From: an uncultured Lachnospiraceae bacterium
Lineage (GTDB): Bacteria; Bacillota; Clostridia; Lachnospirales; Lachnospiraceae
Length of the DNA stretch: 46,620 nucleotides
Assembly (NCBI GenBank): GCA_944383835.1
Contig: CALWRE010000092.1
Location: 1-46,620 of the forward strand
Direction of reading: 5' to 3'
Shown here: positions 33,544 to 42,213 of the stretch, piece by piece
Numbering within the stretch: position 1 is the first letter of the stretch
How the letters are laid out: the number at the start of each line of letters is the position of its first letter
The notes under the pieces: model-generated
The model's database searches: none
Told to the model about the DNA's origin: nothing
The model's input: only the letters and a program-made list of their open reading frames with translations
Translations under genes and position numbers: made by a program

Positions 33544-34934
33544 TTGACTCCCTCTCTGGTATCCTCCAACAGAATCCCTTTTTCGGCCAGTTCCGTCCGA
33601 ATCTGGTCGGCCAGGGCAAAGTTTTTCTCTTTTCTGGCCTGCTGCCGTTTCGCAATCATCTCCTCGATATCGGCGTCCAGCAATTCTTTCTTCTTCTCCG
33701 TGATCAGCCCCAGCACATCGCACAGCTTCTCGATCTCGGCAAGCAAAGTCTCCACATAGGTCCGGGAGGACTGCTCCGACGCGGTGGCATTGGCCAGCCG
33801 CACCATCTCAAACACAGCGGCGATGGCGTCCGCCGTATTGAAATCATCGTCCATGGCCGCCTCGTACTTCGCCGTCAGCCCTTTCAGCTCTGCGATGCGC
33901 TCCTGCTCCTCGGCGCTCAGAGCCTGATCCTGGGCCTTTCCCATCAGCTCCCGCAGCCGCTCTGCTCCGGTCACAATGCGGTCCAGGCCGTTCTTCGCCG
34001 CCTCCATCAGCTCCGCGCTGAAATTCAGCGGACTTCTGTAGTGGGCGCTCAGCATAAAGAAGCGCAGCACCTGCAGATCGTACTTCTCGGAGATATCCCG
34101 CACCGTGAAGAAATTGCCGGCGGACTTGGACATCTTCTTATTATCGATATTTAAGAAAGCGTTGTGCATCCAATAGCGGGCAAATTCCTTGCCGTTGGCC
34201 GCCTCGCTCTGGGCAATCTCATTCTCGTGGTGCGGGAAGATCAGATCCTCTCCCCCCGCATGGATATCGATCTGGTCGCCCAGATAGCGCTTCGCCATCA
34301 CCGAGCACTCGATATGCCAGCCGGGCCGGCCTTCGCACCAGGGGGACTCCCAGTAGGGCTCTCCTTCCTTCTTCGGCTTCCACAGGACGAAATCGAACTC
34401 ATCCTCCTTCTCATCGCCGGTGACCTTGATGGAGCGGTGGCCGGCCTGCAGCTCATCCAGGTTCTTATGGGAGAGCTTGCCGTACTCCTTGAAGCTGCGG
34501 GTGCGGTAATACACCGTGCCGTCGGAGACCACATAAGCATGGCCGGTATCGATGAGCTTCTGAATCATCTCCTCCATCCCGCAGATTTCCTGGGTGGCCA
34601 GGGGATGGGTGGTGGCCGGACGGACGTTCATCGCCTCCATGTCCTTCTTGCACTCCGCAATATAGCATTCCGAGATCACCGAGGCGTCCACTCCCTCCTC
34701 GATGGCCTTCTTAATGATCTTGTCGTCCACGTCGGTAAAGTTGGAGACATAGTTCACCTCATAACCCTTGTACTCAAAGTACCGGCGCACCGTGTCGAAA
34801 ACGATCATCGGACGGGCGTTGCCGATATGGATCAGATTGTAGACGGTGGGCCCGCAGACATACATCCGCACCTTTCCCTCTTCCAGGGGAACGAACTCTT
34901 CCTTTTTCTTCGTCAGCGTATTATAGATTTTCAT
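33528..34934 (-). CDS. cysS: Cysteinyl-tRNA synthetase
   Basis: It charges tRNA-Cys with cysteine in the cytosol. The 468 residues start at ATG 34934, overlapping the cysE end, and include the zinc-ligand start [10 protein letters not shown], the HIGH-like HIGN, zinc-binding WHIECSVMA and [20 protein letters not shown], and the KMSKS motif. Length is normal. It is the second gene of a T-box-controlled cysteine operon with cysE. Confidence 0.97.
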   Translation of the reverse strand: MKIYNTLTKKKEEFVPLEEGKVRMYVCGPTVYNLIHIGNARPMIVFDTVRRYFEYKGYEVNYVSNFTDVDDKIIKKAIEEGVDASVISECYIAECKKDMEAMNVRPATTHPLATQEICGMEEMIQKLIDTGHAYVVSDGTVYYRTRSFKEYGKLSHKNLDELQAGHRSIKVTGDEKEDEFDFVLWKPKKEGEPYWESPWCEGRPGWHIECSVMAKRYLGDQIDIHAGGEDLIFPHHENEIAQSEAANGKEFARYWMHNAFLNIDNKKMSKSAGNFFTVRDISEKYDLQVLRFFMLSAHYRSPLNFSAELMEAAKNGLDRIVTGAERLRELMGKAQDQALSAEEQERIAELKGLTAKYEAAMDDDFNTADAIAAVFEMVRLANATASEQSSRTYVETLLAEIEKLCDVLGLITEKKKELLDADIEEMIAKRQQARKEKNFALADQIRTELAEKGILLEDTREGVKWKRA

Positions 34935-35598
34935 CTGTCTTTCCTTTCTCCTTTTGGATATTTTCAAGGCGCCGAAGTTCTCTTCGCAGGCTGGCGCACT
35001 CTTTTTTCAGCATATCGATCTCCTGCTTCACCGGGTCGGGCAGATGGATCTGATCGAGATCCGCCTGGGGTACCCTCACGTTGTCCCTCTTGACCACCCG
35101 TCCCGGCACCCCCACCACGGTGGAGCCGGGCGGCACCTCCGAGAGCACCACGGAACCGGCTCCGATCTTGGAATTGTCTCCGATGGTAAAGGAGCCCAGC
35201 ACCTTGGCCCCGGCGCTGACCATCACGTTGTTGCCCAGGGTCGGATGGCGCTTTCCCTTTTCTTTGCCGTTTCCTCCCAGGGTCACTCCCTGGTAGAGAG
35301 TCACATTGTCCCCGATAACCGTCGTCTCCCCGATGACCACGCCGTGGCCGTGGTCGATAAACAGACCTTTTCCAATCTGCGCACCAGGATGAATCTCAAT
35401 CCCGGTCTTTCGCGCCGCCCTCTGGGACAGCCATCTGGCCCAGAAATAATGGCCGTTCTGATACCATCTGTGGGCGGTGCGGTAGGCCAGTATGGCCCAA
35501 AAGCTGGAATACAAAAGCACCTCTGCCGTAGACTTGATGGCCGGGTCTCTGTCCCGTATCACCTCCGCCTCCCGGCGAATATAGGCTATAAACCCCAA
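34921..35598 (-). CDS. cysE: Serine O-acetyltransferase
   Basis: It makes O-acetylserine, the cysteine precursor, from serine and acetyl-CoA. I set the start at TTG 35598, eight bases after an ideal GGGAGGG; the frame extends further to a GTG at 35682 but that has no ribosome site and abuts the T-box terminator. The 225 residues have an N-terminal helical domain ([23 protein letters not shown]) and left-handed beta-helix repeats ([35 protein letters not shown], catalytic His/Asp region), plus a C-terminal charged helix. Control by the upstream cysteine T-box fits its role. Confidence 0.95.
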   Translation of the reverse strand: MGFIAYIRREAEVIRDRDPAIKSTAEVLLYSSFWAILAYRTAHRWYQNGHYFWARWLSQRAARKTGIEIHPGAQIGKGLFIDHGHGVVIGETTVIGDNVTLYQGVTLGGNGKEKGKRHPTLGNNVMVSAGAKVLGSFTIGDNSKIGAGSVVLSEVPPGSTVVGVPGRVVKRDNVRVPQADLDQIHLPDPVKQEIDMLKKECASLRRELRRLENIQKEKGKTDENL

Positions 35599-35688
35599 AC
35601 AGGATTCCCTCCCTTCCAAAACAAAGCGTCTCTGCCGGAACGTCTCCGCCGGATCGAAACGAAATTTCAAATGAAGTTTCACAGAAAC

Positions 35689-35945
35689 AAAAAAACTCCG
35701 CCTCCCAAAAAGGAGACGAAGTCACTTACTCCGCGGTTCCACTCCGATTAGGGCCAAAAGGCCCTCTCTCAAATGCCCCTAACGCGGGCCGGACGTACCT
35801 CGCTGAGCGGCATAGCTTTCGATACGCCGTTTCACAAGGTCAGCTCCCGGATGCACTTCTTCTGCCGCCTGGCCGGGAACGCTTACAGCCGGTGACGCTC
35901 CCTCTCTGCTGCCTGCATCTGCAGAATACTCTTCCTTTCATCGCC
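35689..35945 (-). promoter_or_regulatory. T-box leader, probably tRNA-Cys responsive
   Basis: On the minus strand the conserved T-box sequence TGGAACCGCGG occurs (35731-35741), followed by an intrinsic terminator whose stem (CTCC/GGAG-rich, 35699-35720) runs into seven T residues (35689-35695). Stem I features lie upstream: AGTA near 35930, AGAGAGGGAG near 35905, and a GAAG-TGC-A specifier region with TGC at 35853-35855. A TGC (Cys) codon suits the cysE-cysS operon. When uncharged tRNA-Cys binds, antitermination is expected. Confidence 0.9.
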
Positions 35946-35955
35946 TTTCTAATTT

Positions 35956-35984
35956 AGTCTATGCAATTACGCGGATTTTGTCAA
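35956..35984 (-). promoter_or_regulatory. Sigma-A promoter of the cysE-cysS operon
   Basis: On the minus strand perfect TTGACA (35979-35984), a 17-bp spacer, and TAGACT (35956-35961) lie just upstream of the T-box, so the transcript begins about 10 nt before stem I. Confidence 0.8.
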
Positions 35985-36014
35985 GAGGTTAAATCCCATG
36001 TATCAGATACGGAG

Positions 36015-36482
36015 TCAGATAAGAAGGGCTATGGCCTGGGCCGCTATCCCCTCTCCTGCTCCGGTAAATCCCAGTCCTTCCTCGGTGGTGGCCTTGACGC
36101 TCACCTGGCTGACCTCTGCCCCCAGCGCCTCTGCGATATTTTTGCGCATCTGCTCGCGGTACGGAGCCAGCTTCGGCCTCTGGGCAATCACGGTGGCGTC
36201 CACATTTCCCACCCGATACCCCGCCTCCTCCAGAATCTCTCCCACCTTGCGCAGCAGCTGCAGGCTGTCCGCCCCCTCATAGGCCGGATCCGTATCCGGG
36301 AAATGCTGCCCGATATCTCCCAGGGCAGCCGCCCCCAGCAAGGCGTCCATCACCGCATGGACCAGCACGTCCGCATCGGAATGCCCTAAAAGCCCCTTCT
36401 CCCAGGGAATCTCCACCCCGCCTAAGATCAGCTTTCTGCCCTCGGCCAGACGGTGCACATCGTATCCCATCCCTATCCGCAT
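36015..36482 (-). CDS. ispF: 2-C-methyl-D-erythritol 2,4-cyclodiphosphate synthase
   Basis: IspF closes the MEP-pathway cyclodiphosphate ring. The 155 residues have the zinc site MGYDVHRL (D8, H10) with [18 protein letters not shown], the [17 protein letters not shown] segment, and the end [26 protein letters not shown]. Length is exactly typical. Presence of IspF and IspA implies the MEP route; dxs is elsewhere or missing. IspD is not fused or adjacent here. Confidence 0.97.
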   Translation of the reverse strand: MRIGMGYDVHRLAEGRKLILGGVEIPWEKGLLGHSDADVLVHAVMDALLGAAALGDIGQHFPDTDPAYEGADSLQLLRKVGEILEEAGYRVGNVDATVIAQRPKLAPYREQMRKNIAEALGAEVSQVSVKATTEEGLGFTGAGEGIAAQAIALLI

Positions 36483-36503
36483 CGTATTTACCCCTTTCTC
36501 ATA

Positions 36504-36536
36504 GGGGTCAAATACCTTTTGACCCCAACATCATTT
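36504..36536 (+). repeat. Dispersed palindromic repeat, copy B
   Basis: Nearly identical to copy A at 24945-24978 (one A shorter in the left arm), including the AACATCATTT tail, but in opposite orientation. It lies 22 nt upstream of the ispF start. A second short inverted repeat (ACCCCT/AGGGGT, 36490-36508) can compete with its left arm. Confidence 0.85.
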
Positions 36537-36604
36537 TATTCTGCTTCTTGTTACCCGCTTCTTTGCGTCTGGCATCAGACTAACAGAGAGTGCGGCAAAT
36601 GTCA

Positions 36605-36656
36605 AGAAAAAAGAAGGCCCCTCCAACCGCACACCTTCGGTCGGAAAGGCCTCTTT
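36605..36656 (-). terminator. Terminator after rpsT
   Basis: On the minus strand a long stem (AAGGCC...CCG pairing with CGG...GGCCTT, slightly imperfect) runs into TTTTTT, about 50-100 nt past the rpsT stop. Strong and clear. Confidence 0.85.
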
Positions 36657-36706
36657 GTCATTTTACCAGGCGCAGCATACCTGGACAATATTCATAAGAA
36701 CCTCTA

Positions 36707-36970
36707 TTACTGTACTCCGTTTACGGCTTTGGTCAAACGAGAGATCTTTCTGGACGCAGTATTCTTATGATAAACGCCCTTCGAGGCAGCTTTATCAATC
36801 GTAGAAATCGCGTTCTGCAGAGCAGCAGCAGCCAGCTCCTTATCCCCGGCGGCAACGGCAGCATCCACCTTCTTCACAGCGGTCTTGACGCCGGAACGAA
36901 TGGACTTATTGCGGGCAGCACGGGTCGCATTAACCAGAATTCTCTTCTTAGCAGACTTGATATTCGCCAA
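36707..36970 (-). CDS. rpsT: 30S ribosomal protein S20
   Basis: S20 binds 16S rRNA in the small subunit. I set the start at TTG 36970, seven bases after GGAGGT, giving the normal LANIKSAKKRI... beginning; the ATG five codons upstream would include the ribosome site. The 87 residues are helical and lysine-rich with the usual conserved end (KGVYHKNTASRKISRLTKAVN). A TTG start is common for rpsT and is known to keep expression low in E. coli autoregulation. Confidence 0.96.
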   Translation of the reverse strand: MANIKSAKKRILVNATRAARNKSIRSGVKTAVKKVDAAVAAGDKELAAAALQNAISTIDKAASKGVYHKNTASRKISRLTKAVNGVQ

Positions 36971-37058
36971 TCTGTACACCTCCACATCGCTTAATATTCT
37001 TCTCCATTGTTTGCATTAAAGCCGGACACGGACGTTTCTAATGTAAACATGCCTATAT

Positions 37059-37087
37059 ATTCTATAAAATAATTTTCCGTATGTCAA
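37059..37087 (-). promoter_or_regulatory. Sigma-A promoter of rpsT
   Basis: The minus strand has perfect TTGACA (37082-37087), a 17-bp spacer, and TAGAAT (37059-37064), about 90 nt ahead of the rpsT start. A clear vegetative promoter. Confidence 0.85.
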
Positions 37088-37111
37088 TACATAAATTTTT
37101 CTTTTTTCCTC

Positions 37112-37135
37112 AAAAATATTCCTAAAAATATTCCT
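37112..37135 (+). repeat. 12-bp tandem direct repeat before gpr
   Basis: AAAAATATTCCT occurs twice in direct tandem in the AT-rich region between the rpsT promoter and the gpr ribosome site. It may overlap the forespore promoter of gpr, but no clear sigma-F/G box was recognised. Confidence 0.6.
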
Positions 37136-37163
37136 AATCAATATCTCAGGAGGACTCTATATT

Positions 37164-38219
37164 ATGGAAGATAATCCCCTCATTCCCCCGGTGAAAACCG
37201 GCTATATTCCAAAGGAGCTGACAGAGACGCCGCAGACAGGGGCTCCGGCCTTCGACGTCCGCACGGACCTGGCCGTGGAGGAAACCGGGACGAGGAAACA
37301 GACCGCCTCCATGTCCGGGGTATCCATATCCGAACACACGGAAAAAGATACGCAGATCCATGTCACACGGGTCATGATTGAAAACGAAATCGGGGCCGTA
37401 GCCCTCCACAAGCCGGTAGGGACTTATATCACTCTGGAATCCCGCCGCATGAGCGAAAACAACGGCAGCTACCACCGGGAAATCTCCCGCTGCCTGGCCA
37501 GGCAGCTGCATTCCCTGACCGCCGGCCTGCATTTCCAAAAGCCCCCTACCATCCTGGCTGTGGGACTGGGAAACAGCAGCGTCACGCCGGACGCCCTTGG
37601 CCCCATGGTTTTAGACAATCTTTTCATCAACCGCCATCTGCGCAGCGGCGATTTCAAGATTCCTGCCATCCGCAGCAGTTCGGCGTCCGTCTGCGGCATT
37701 GTCCCCGGCGTCATGGCCCAGACCGGCATGGAAACCGCCGAAATCGTAAAGGCCCTGGTCCGCCAGATCCAGCCGGACCTGATCATCGCCGTCGACGCCC
37801 TGGCGGCCCGCAGCGTCACGCGGCTGGGAACCACCATTCAGATTTCCGATACCGGCATTCATCCCGGTTCCGGCGTGGGCAATAACCGCCATGCCCTGAC
37901 GAAGCAGAGCCTGGGGGTGCCGGTGATCGCTATCGGCGTTCCCACTGTCGTCGGAGCCGCCGCCATTGTCACCGACACCCTGGATACCCTGATCGAGGTG
38001 CTGCGCCGGGAGACGGACACCGAGGACTTCGCCTCCGTCCTCTCTTCGATGAATGCGGAAGAGCGGTATGCCCTGATCCGGGAACTGCTGGAACCCCGCT
38101 TCGGGCCCATGTTCGTCACCCCAAAGGATGTGGATGAAACAATCAAACGCCTCAGCTATACCATCTCCGAGGGAATCAACATATCCCTCTTCGGCGAGCA
38201 GGAAAACGAACCGAACTGA
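37164..38219 (+). CDS. gpr: Germination protease GPR
   Basis: GPR degrades small acid-soluble spore proteins during germination. The 351 residues are in range (~330-370). Family features: FDVRTDLAVEE near the processing site, GLGNSSVTPDALGPMV, AIRSSSASVCGIVPGVMAQTGMETAE, and PDLIIAVDALAARSVTRLGTTIQISDTGIHPGSGVGN. AGGAGG precedes the ATG by ten bases. It is the only protein gene on the plus strand here, divergent from rpsT as in other spore formers. spoIIP, its usual downstream neighbour, is not present; the GerMN gene converges on it instead. Confidence 0.97.
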   Translation: MEDNPLIPPVKTGYIPKELTETPQTGAPAFDVRTDLAVEETGTRKQTASMSGVSISEHTEKDTQIHVTRVMIENEIGAVALHKPVGTYITLESRRMSENNGSYHREISRCLARQLHSLTAGLHFQKPPTILAVGLGNSSVTPDALGPMVLDNLFINRHLRSGDFKIPAIRSSSASVCGIVPGVMAQTGMETAEIVKALVRQIQPDLIIAVDALAARSVTRLGTTIQISDTGIHPGSGVGNNRHALTKQSLGVPVIAIGVPTVVGAAAIVTDTLDTLIEVLRRETDTEDFASVLSSMNAEERYALIRELLEPRFGPMFVTPKDVDETIKRLSYTISEGINISLFGEQENEPN

Positions 38220-38232
38220 CCGGCCGCCCCGC

Positions 38233-39306
38233 CTACTCGTTCCCGGAAACCGTTTCGCCGGCTGTCGCGGGCTCCGGCTGGGGCTGCGTTTCGGCCGCCT
38301 CCGTCGTCTCTTCCTCCTGCTGCAGATAGGACAGTTCTCTTTCAAACCGGCCGGACAGGGATATGTTGTTGCGGAAGCTCACATCGGCGGAGCCGTTCAC
38401 GGTAATCTGCACCTGATTGATCGTGGTCAGCTCCGTCAGAGAGTCCACAATGGAGTAGATCACAATGGCGTCGGTTACATTGGCCGTATCCTCCAAAAAG
38501 GTGCTGTCAAAGTCAACATAGCAGACCCCGTCCCGGACCGTAACCCCCTGGACGCGGACCGTCGTCGGGATCGTCGCCATGCTGCCCTCCCGCAGAGGCC
38601 CCTCCAAAAGCTGATTCAATACCACGCTCTCCAGGGAGGAATTGCTGGGGTAGAGTACCGACTGGGTCTCCATCACCAGAGCGTTTCCCTCCGCGTTGGC
38701 AAAATACAGCACCAGATCGGCCTGCAGGTAGCGGTTGGTATCATCCCCCGTATTATCCAAGAAATCCGAACCGCTGATCAAAATGGGGGATGAATCCGCC
38801 GGCTGCGATTCCGCCCCGGACTCATTTTCTCCGTCAGGGGACGAGCCGCCCCCATAGGGCTTTTCATTGACATAGATGGAGATATAGTCCACCCCCTCCA
38901 CCTGCGTCAGGGTTTTCGCCAGGGCCGCACGGCATAAAAGCTCCGTCACCTTATCCATCAGCGTATAGGTGATATCAAAATAGATATTGACCACATTTTC
39001 CTCCAGCCGCGGCTGGGAGGATAAAACCACATTGGCCGGAATCGCTCTCTGCCCGTCACTGCCCTCCGGCACCGTCTGGCACTGTTCCAGAAGTTCTGCG
39101 ATGATTCCTTCCGTGTCCTGCGCCTCCGGCTCATAGATGCGGCTCACCAGGGCCGTTCCCGACTGATTGACATAGTACGTGTAATATTGTCCCTCCTGCA
39201 GCTGCTCCGCCTGTCTCCCGCCCGAGCAGCCCCATACGGCGCCCGCCAGGGCGAAAAGCAGGAGGAGGCACGCCGCCCGCAGCGCAGACGAGCCTGTTTT
39301 CTTCAT
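38233..39306 (-). CDS. GerMN-domain lipoprotein
   Basis: The 357 residues begin with a lipoprotein signal (LLLLFALAGAVWGC, modified at Cys27). Two GerMN-like repeats are visible: one in about 60-160 (NVVNIYFDITYTLMDKVTELLCRAALAKTLTQVEGVDYISIYVNEKP) and one in about 195-325 (ALVMETQSVLYPSNSSLESVVLNQLLEGP... VQGVTVRDGVCYVDFDSTF). In B. subtilis, GerM affects spore cortex and germination. Its ATG overlaps the histidine kinase stop (39303-39306), so it is probably an accessory of that two-component system. Confidence 0.9.
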   Translation of the reverse strand: MKKTGSSALRAACLLLLFALAGAVWGCSGGRQAEQLQEGQYYTYYVNQSGTALVSRIYEPEAQDTEGIIAELLEQCQTVPEGSDGQRAIPANVVLSSQPRLEENVVNIYFDITYTLMDKVTELLCRAALAKTLTQVEGVDYISIYVNEKPYGGGSSPDGENESGAESQPADSSPILISGSDFLDNTGDDTNRYLQADLVLYFANAEGNALVMETQSVLYPSNSSLESVVLNQLLEGPLREGSMATIPTTVRVQGVTVRDGVCYVDFDSTFLEDTANVTDAIVIYSIVDSLTELTTINQVQITVNGSADVSFRNNISLSGRFERELSYLQQEEETTEAAETQPQPEPATAGETVSGNE

Positions 39307-40754
39307 AACTCCACCTCCTGTCTGCGGTAGGTACGGGGAATGCGAACCGAGAACGTGGTTCCCTCCCCTTCTACGCTGTGCACCCGGATGGCCCCGTGAT
39401 GCAGCGATATAATGCTTTTCGTAATGGCGAGGCCCAGGCCGGTTCCCCCGGTCGCCCGAGACCGCGCCTTGTCCACCCGGTAAAAGCGCTCAAAGATATG
39501 ATCCCAGTCCGATTCCGGGATTCCGATGCCGGAATCCGCCACCTTGATATAGAAAAACTGATGGTCCGCATTGAGGGAGACGCGGACCCAGCCGTTGTCC
39601 ACATTATATTTGATGGCGTTTTCCACCAGGTTGGTGATGGCAAGGCTCAGCTTCACCTCGTCGGCGTCCGCCAATACCGGCCGGAAGCTTTCCAAAACCA
39701 GATCCACATTCCGCTTCATCGCCAGCGGCCGCAGCCGCTTCAGCATGGCCTCCAGCATGTCGTTAATATTGACCTGGGAAATATTCAGCTCCGTATTGGC
39801 CTTATCCATGCGGACCAGAGTCAGCAGATCCTCGATGATCTGGCTCTCCCGGTCGATCTCCGCCGATATGTCCGTCATAAACTCCCGGTAAAGCTCCACC
39901 GGAACATTTTCCTGGTCGATCAGCGAATCCGCCAGCACCCGGATAGAGGTAATCGGCGTCTTCAGCTCGTGGGACACATTGGAGACAAACTGCTGCCTGG
40001 ATTCATCCAGGGTGCGCAGCCTCGCCAGCGTCCGGTTATAAGCCTGGGCAATCCGCTGCGTCTCCACGCAGTCGTCCACCTGGATATCTCCCCCCACCGA
40101 ATCCTGGGAGGACTCGTCGATGGCACGCACAACCTTTTTGAAGGGACGGACCAGCCGCGCCGACAAAAACAGGCTGATTGCCGCAACCGCCATCGCGGCG
40201 ATGATCATCGCCACCATGCCCTGATACTGCAGCCGTTCCTCCAGCGTCCCTATGGTCTCCGTAGAGGCGGTAATGACAAAGACCCCTACGATCTCCTCCT
40301 GCTCATTGTTAATCGGCAGGGTCAATTCCAGATACTGTCCCTCTGCGTCATGGCGGGAGGTGTTGGTGCCGGCGAAGCAGGTGATTACCTCTTCCGATAT
40401 GTTGTACTTGCCCTCGCCCATATAATATGTATCCTTGCAGATCCGATAATTGCTGTCCACCAGGATAATGCGTCCGCGGTACAGGCGGGCCAGCTGCTCG
40501 ATCTCCGCCGTCACAACGGGCTGATCCATATTGGCCATGTATCCGCGCTCTTCCAGCTCGCTGATCAGGGCCACGCTCTGATACTGCAGTTCCGCCATCC
40601 TGGTCTGAATCTGATTCTGCGAGGAGCTGTATACCATAATTGTGCTGACCGCATACATCGGAATAATTCCCATCAGCACAAGAAGCAGAAGCATCCTCGC
40701 ATGGATGCTCCCCAGAAAGCGAATGTGTTTTCCTGCGCGTGCCATCTCACTCAT
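39303..40754 (-). CDS. Sensor histidine kinase (WalK/PhoR-like)
   Basis: The 483-residue kinase has an N-terminal membrane helix (MLLLLVLMGIIPMYAVSTIMVY), an extracellular sensor of about 130 residues, a second helix (AMIIAAMAVAAISLFLSA), a HAMP-like linker, and a kinase core with H262 (FVSNVSHELKTPITS), N-box NLVENAIKYN, G-boxes DSGIGIP and GTGLGLAI. There is no PAS domain. The ATG overlaps the response regulator stop (ATGA). The signal is unknown. Confidence 0.94.
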   Translation of the reverse strand: MSEMARAGKHIRFLGSIHARMLLLLVLMGIIPMYAVSTIMVYSSSQNQIQTRMAELQYQSVALISELEERGYMANMDQPVVTAEIEQLARLYRGRIILVDSNYRICKDTYYMGEGKYNISEEVITCFAGTNTSRHDAEGQYLELTLPINNEQEEIVGVFVITASTETIGTLEERLQYQGMVAMIIAAMAVAAISLFLSARLVRPFKKVVRAIDESSQDSVGGDIQVDDCVETQRIAQAYNRTLARLRTLDESRQQFVSNVSHELKTPITSIRVLADSLIDQENVPVELYREFMTDISAEIDRESQIIEDLLTLVRMDKANTELNISQVNINDMLEAMLKRLRPLAMKRNVDLVLESFRPVLADADEVKLSLAITNLVENAIKYNVDNGWVRVSLNADHQFFYIKVADSGIGIPESDWDHIFERFYRVDKARSRATGGTGLGLAITKSIISLHHGAIRVHSVEGEGTTFSVRIPRTYRRQEVEL

Positions 40755-41440
40755 CCTTTATAATAATAGCCCACGCCCCATTTCGTGTAGACGTATTTGG
40801 GGTCGCTGGGGTTTGCCTCTACCTTTTCCCGAAGCCGCCGGACATGGACGTCCACCGTGCGCACGTCCCCCGGATACTCATATCCCCAGATAATGTTCAG
40901 AAGCTTTTCCCGGCTGAACACCTTGCCCGGATTGGTCAAAAGAAGCTCCAGCAGGTCAAATTCCTTGGCTGTCAGGTTAACCTCCCGGTCCCCGATAAAG
41001 ACCCGGCGGCTCTCCCGATCCATCGTCAGTTCTCCCACCTTCAGGCGGGAAGAGGCCTCCTCCTTGGCCGCCTTGCGGCTGTTTCGCCGGACAATGGCCT
41101 TGATCCGCGCCTTGACCTCCAGAATATTAAAGGGCTTCGTGATATAATCGTCCGCCCCGTATTCCAGGCCCAGAATCTTATCCATATCGTCGCTTTTCGC
41201 CGTCAGCATGATAATCGGCATATCAGAAAATTCCCGGATGCGCTGGCAGACCTCATAGCCGTCATATACCGGCAGCATCAGATCGAGCAAAACCACATCG
41301 TACTCGTTCTGACGGGCCAGGCGCAGAGCCTCCTCCCCGTCATATGCGCAGTCCACCTCCATCCCATCCTGCTCCAGGCTGAAGCGAATCCCCTTCACAA
41401 TCAGTTTTTCGTCGTCCACTACCAGTATACGGTTCGCCAT
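40751..41440 (-). CDS. OmpR/WalR-type response regulator
   Basis: The 229 residues have a receiver domain (phospho-acceptor D53 in VVLLDLMLP, K102 in ITKPF, D9/D10) and an OmpR winged helix (MDRESRRVFIGDREVNLTAKEFDLLELLL, then VRTVDVHVRRLREKVEANP). I set the start at the ATG 41440, six bases after GGAGG; the ATG at 41446 directly adjoins that site. It is paired with the kinase that follows. Target genes are unknown; cell-envelope control like WalR is possible. Confidence 0.95.
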   Translation of the reverse strand: MANRILVVDDEKLIVKGIRFSLEQDGMEVDCAYDGEEALRLARQNEYDVVLLDLMLPVYDGYEVCQRIREFSDMPIIMLTAKSDDMDKILGLEYGADDYITKPFNILEVKARIKAIVRRNSRKAAKEEASSRLKVGELTMDRESRRVFIGDREVNLTAKEFDLLELLLTNPGKVFSREKLLNIIWGYEYPGDVRTVDVHVRRLREKVEANPSDPKYVYTKWGVGYYYKG

Positions 41441-41442
41441 AA

Positions 41443-42123
41443 TCATCCTCCCACAGTGATATAGTCCTTTATCTTTGCAAACAGGCCCTCCTTGATTCCG
41501 GACACCTGCATGATATCCTCTATGTCCTCAAAGGGGCCGTTTGCCTCTCGGTAAGCCACGATATCCTGAGCCCTGACCTCGCCGATCCCCGGCACGGTCT
41601 GAAGCTGTGCCGCCGTGGCCTGATTGATGTTTACCAGTCCTGCCGTCCCGTCTTCCGTCTCCTCCTGGGACTGGGCAGGCTGATACCAGCCGTCCCCGAT
41701 AAGTCCGTAAGGATTCTCCGCCGCCTCTTCCTTCGATGGAATCACTATTTTTATCCCATCCTCCAGAACAGAGGCCAGATTCACCGAATCCTCCGCCGCC
41801 TCCTCCAGAAAACCGCCGGCCGCCTCCACTGCGTCCCAGACCCTGCTGCCCTGGGGCAGTTCATAGACGCCAGGGCTTTTCACCTGTCCGCAGATGTGGA
41901 CAAACAAGGCGGGCGCCTGGGTTTCCTCCTGGGTAAGCGCCGGAACCGTCTCCGGATTCGTCTCCTCCTGTACGGGAGCCGGAGACTGCGTGACGATCTG
42001 GACCGCGCCGGACGGCTGCCCGCAGCCGCAAAACAGAACGGTCCCGCTCATGGCCGCCGTCACGCAAAGAACAGCCAGATGCCTTTTGGCACGGCTGATT
42101 TGCTTTTTCTTCGTCCTTCCCAT
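41443..42123 (-). CDS. comEA: ComEA-like SLBB/helix-hairpin-helix protein
   Basis: ComEA proteins bind incoming DNA at the cell surface during transformation. The 226 residues have an N-terminal signal or anchor (HLAVLCVTAAMSGTVLFCGCG, with a possible lipobox), a low-complexity linker, an SLBB domain (FVHICGQVKSPGVYELPQGS) and a C-terminal helix-hairpin-helix pair (GLVNINQATAAQLQTVPGIGEVRAQDIVAYREANGPF). The order matches ComEA. No comEB/comEC follow; it heads a two-component operon instead, so competence is not established here. Confidence 0.85.
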   Translation of the reverse strand: MGRTKKKQISRAKRHLAVLCVTAAMSGTVLFCGCGQPSGAVQIVTQSPAPVQEETNPETVPALTQEETQAPALFVHICGQVKSPGVYELPQGSRVWDAVEAAGGFLEEAAEDSVNLASVLEDGIKIVIPSKEEAAENPYGLIGDGWYQPAQSQEETEDGTAGLVNINQATAAQLQTVPGIGEVRAQDIVAYREANGPFEDIEDIMQVSGIKEGLFAKIKDYITVGG

Positions 42124-42213
42124 TCCGCTGTCCTTTCCGTGCGGAGGGTCGGCCGGTTCTCCTTTGCCATAGCCCTATTTTACTCAATCCCGCCGGGAAA
42201 TACAAGTGAAACT

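Noticed and set aside
35599-35682. Longer start of cysE (GTG at 35682)
   Set aside because: No ribosome site, and it begins in the T-box terminator tail; the TTG at 35598 has a strong GGGAGGG.
39378-40763. 461-residue plus-strand open frame
   Set aside because: It lies entirely antisense to the histidine kinase, whose H, N and G boxes are clear. The long opposite frame is a GC-rich codon artefact.
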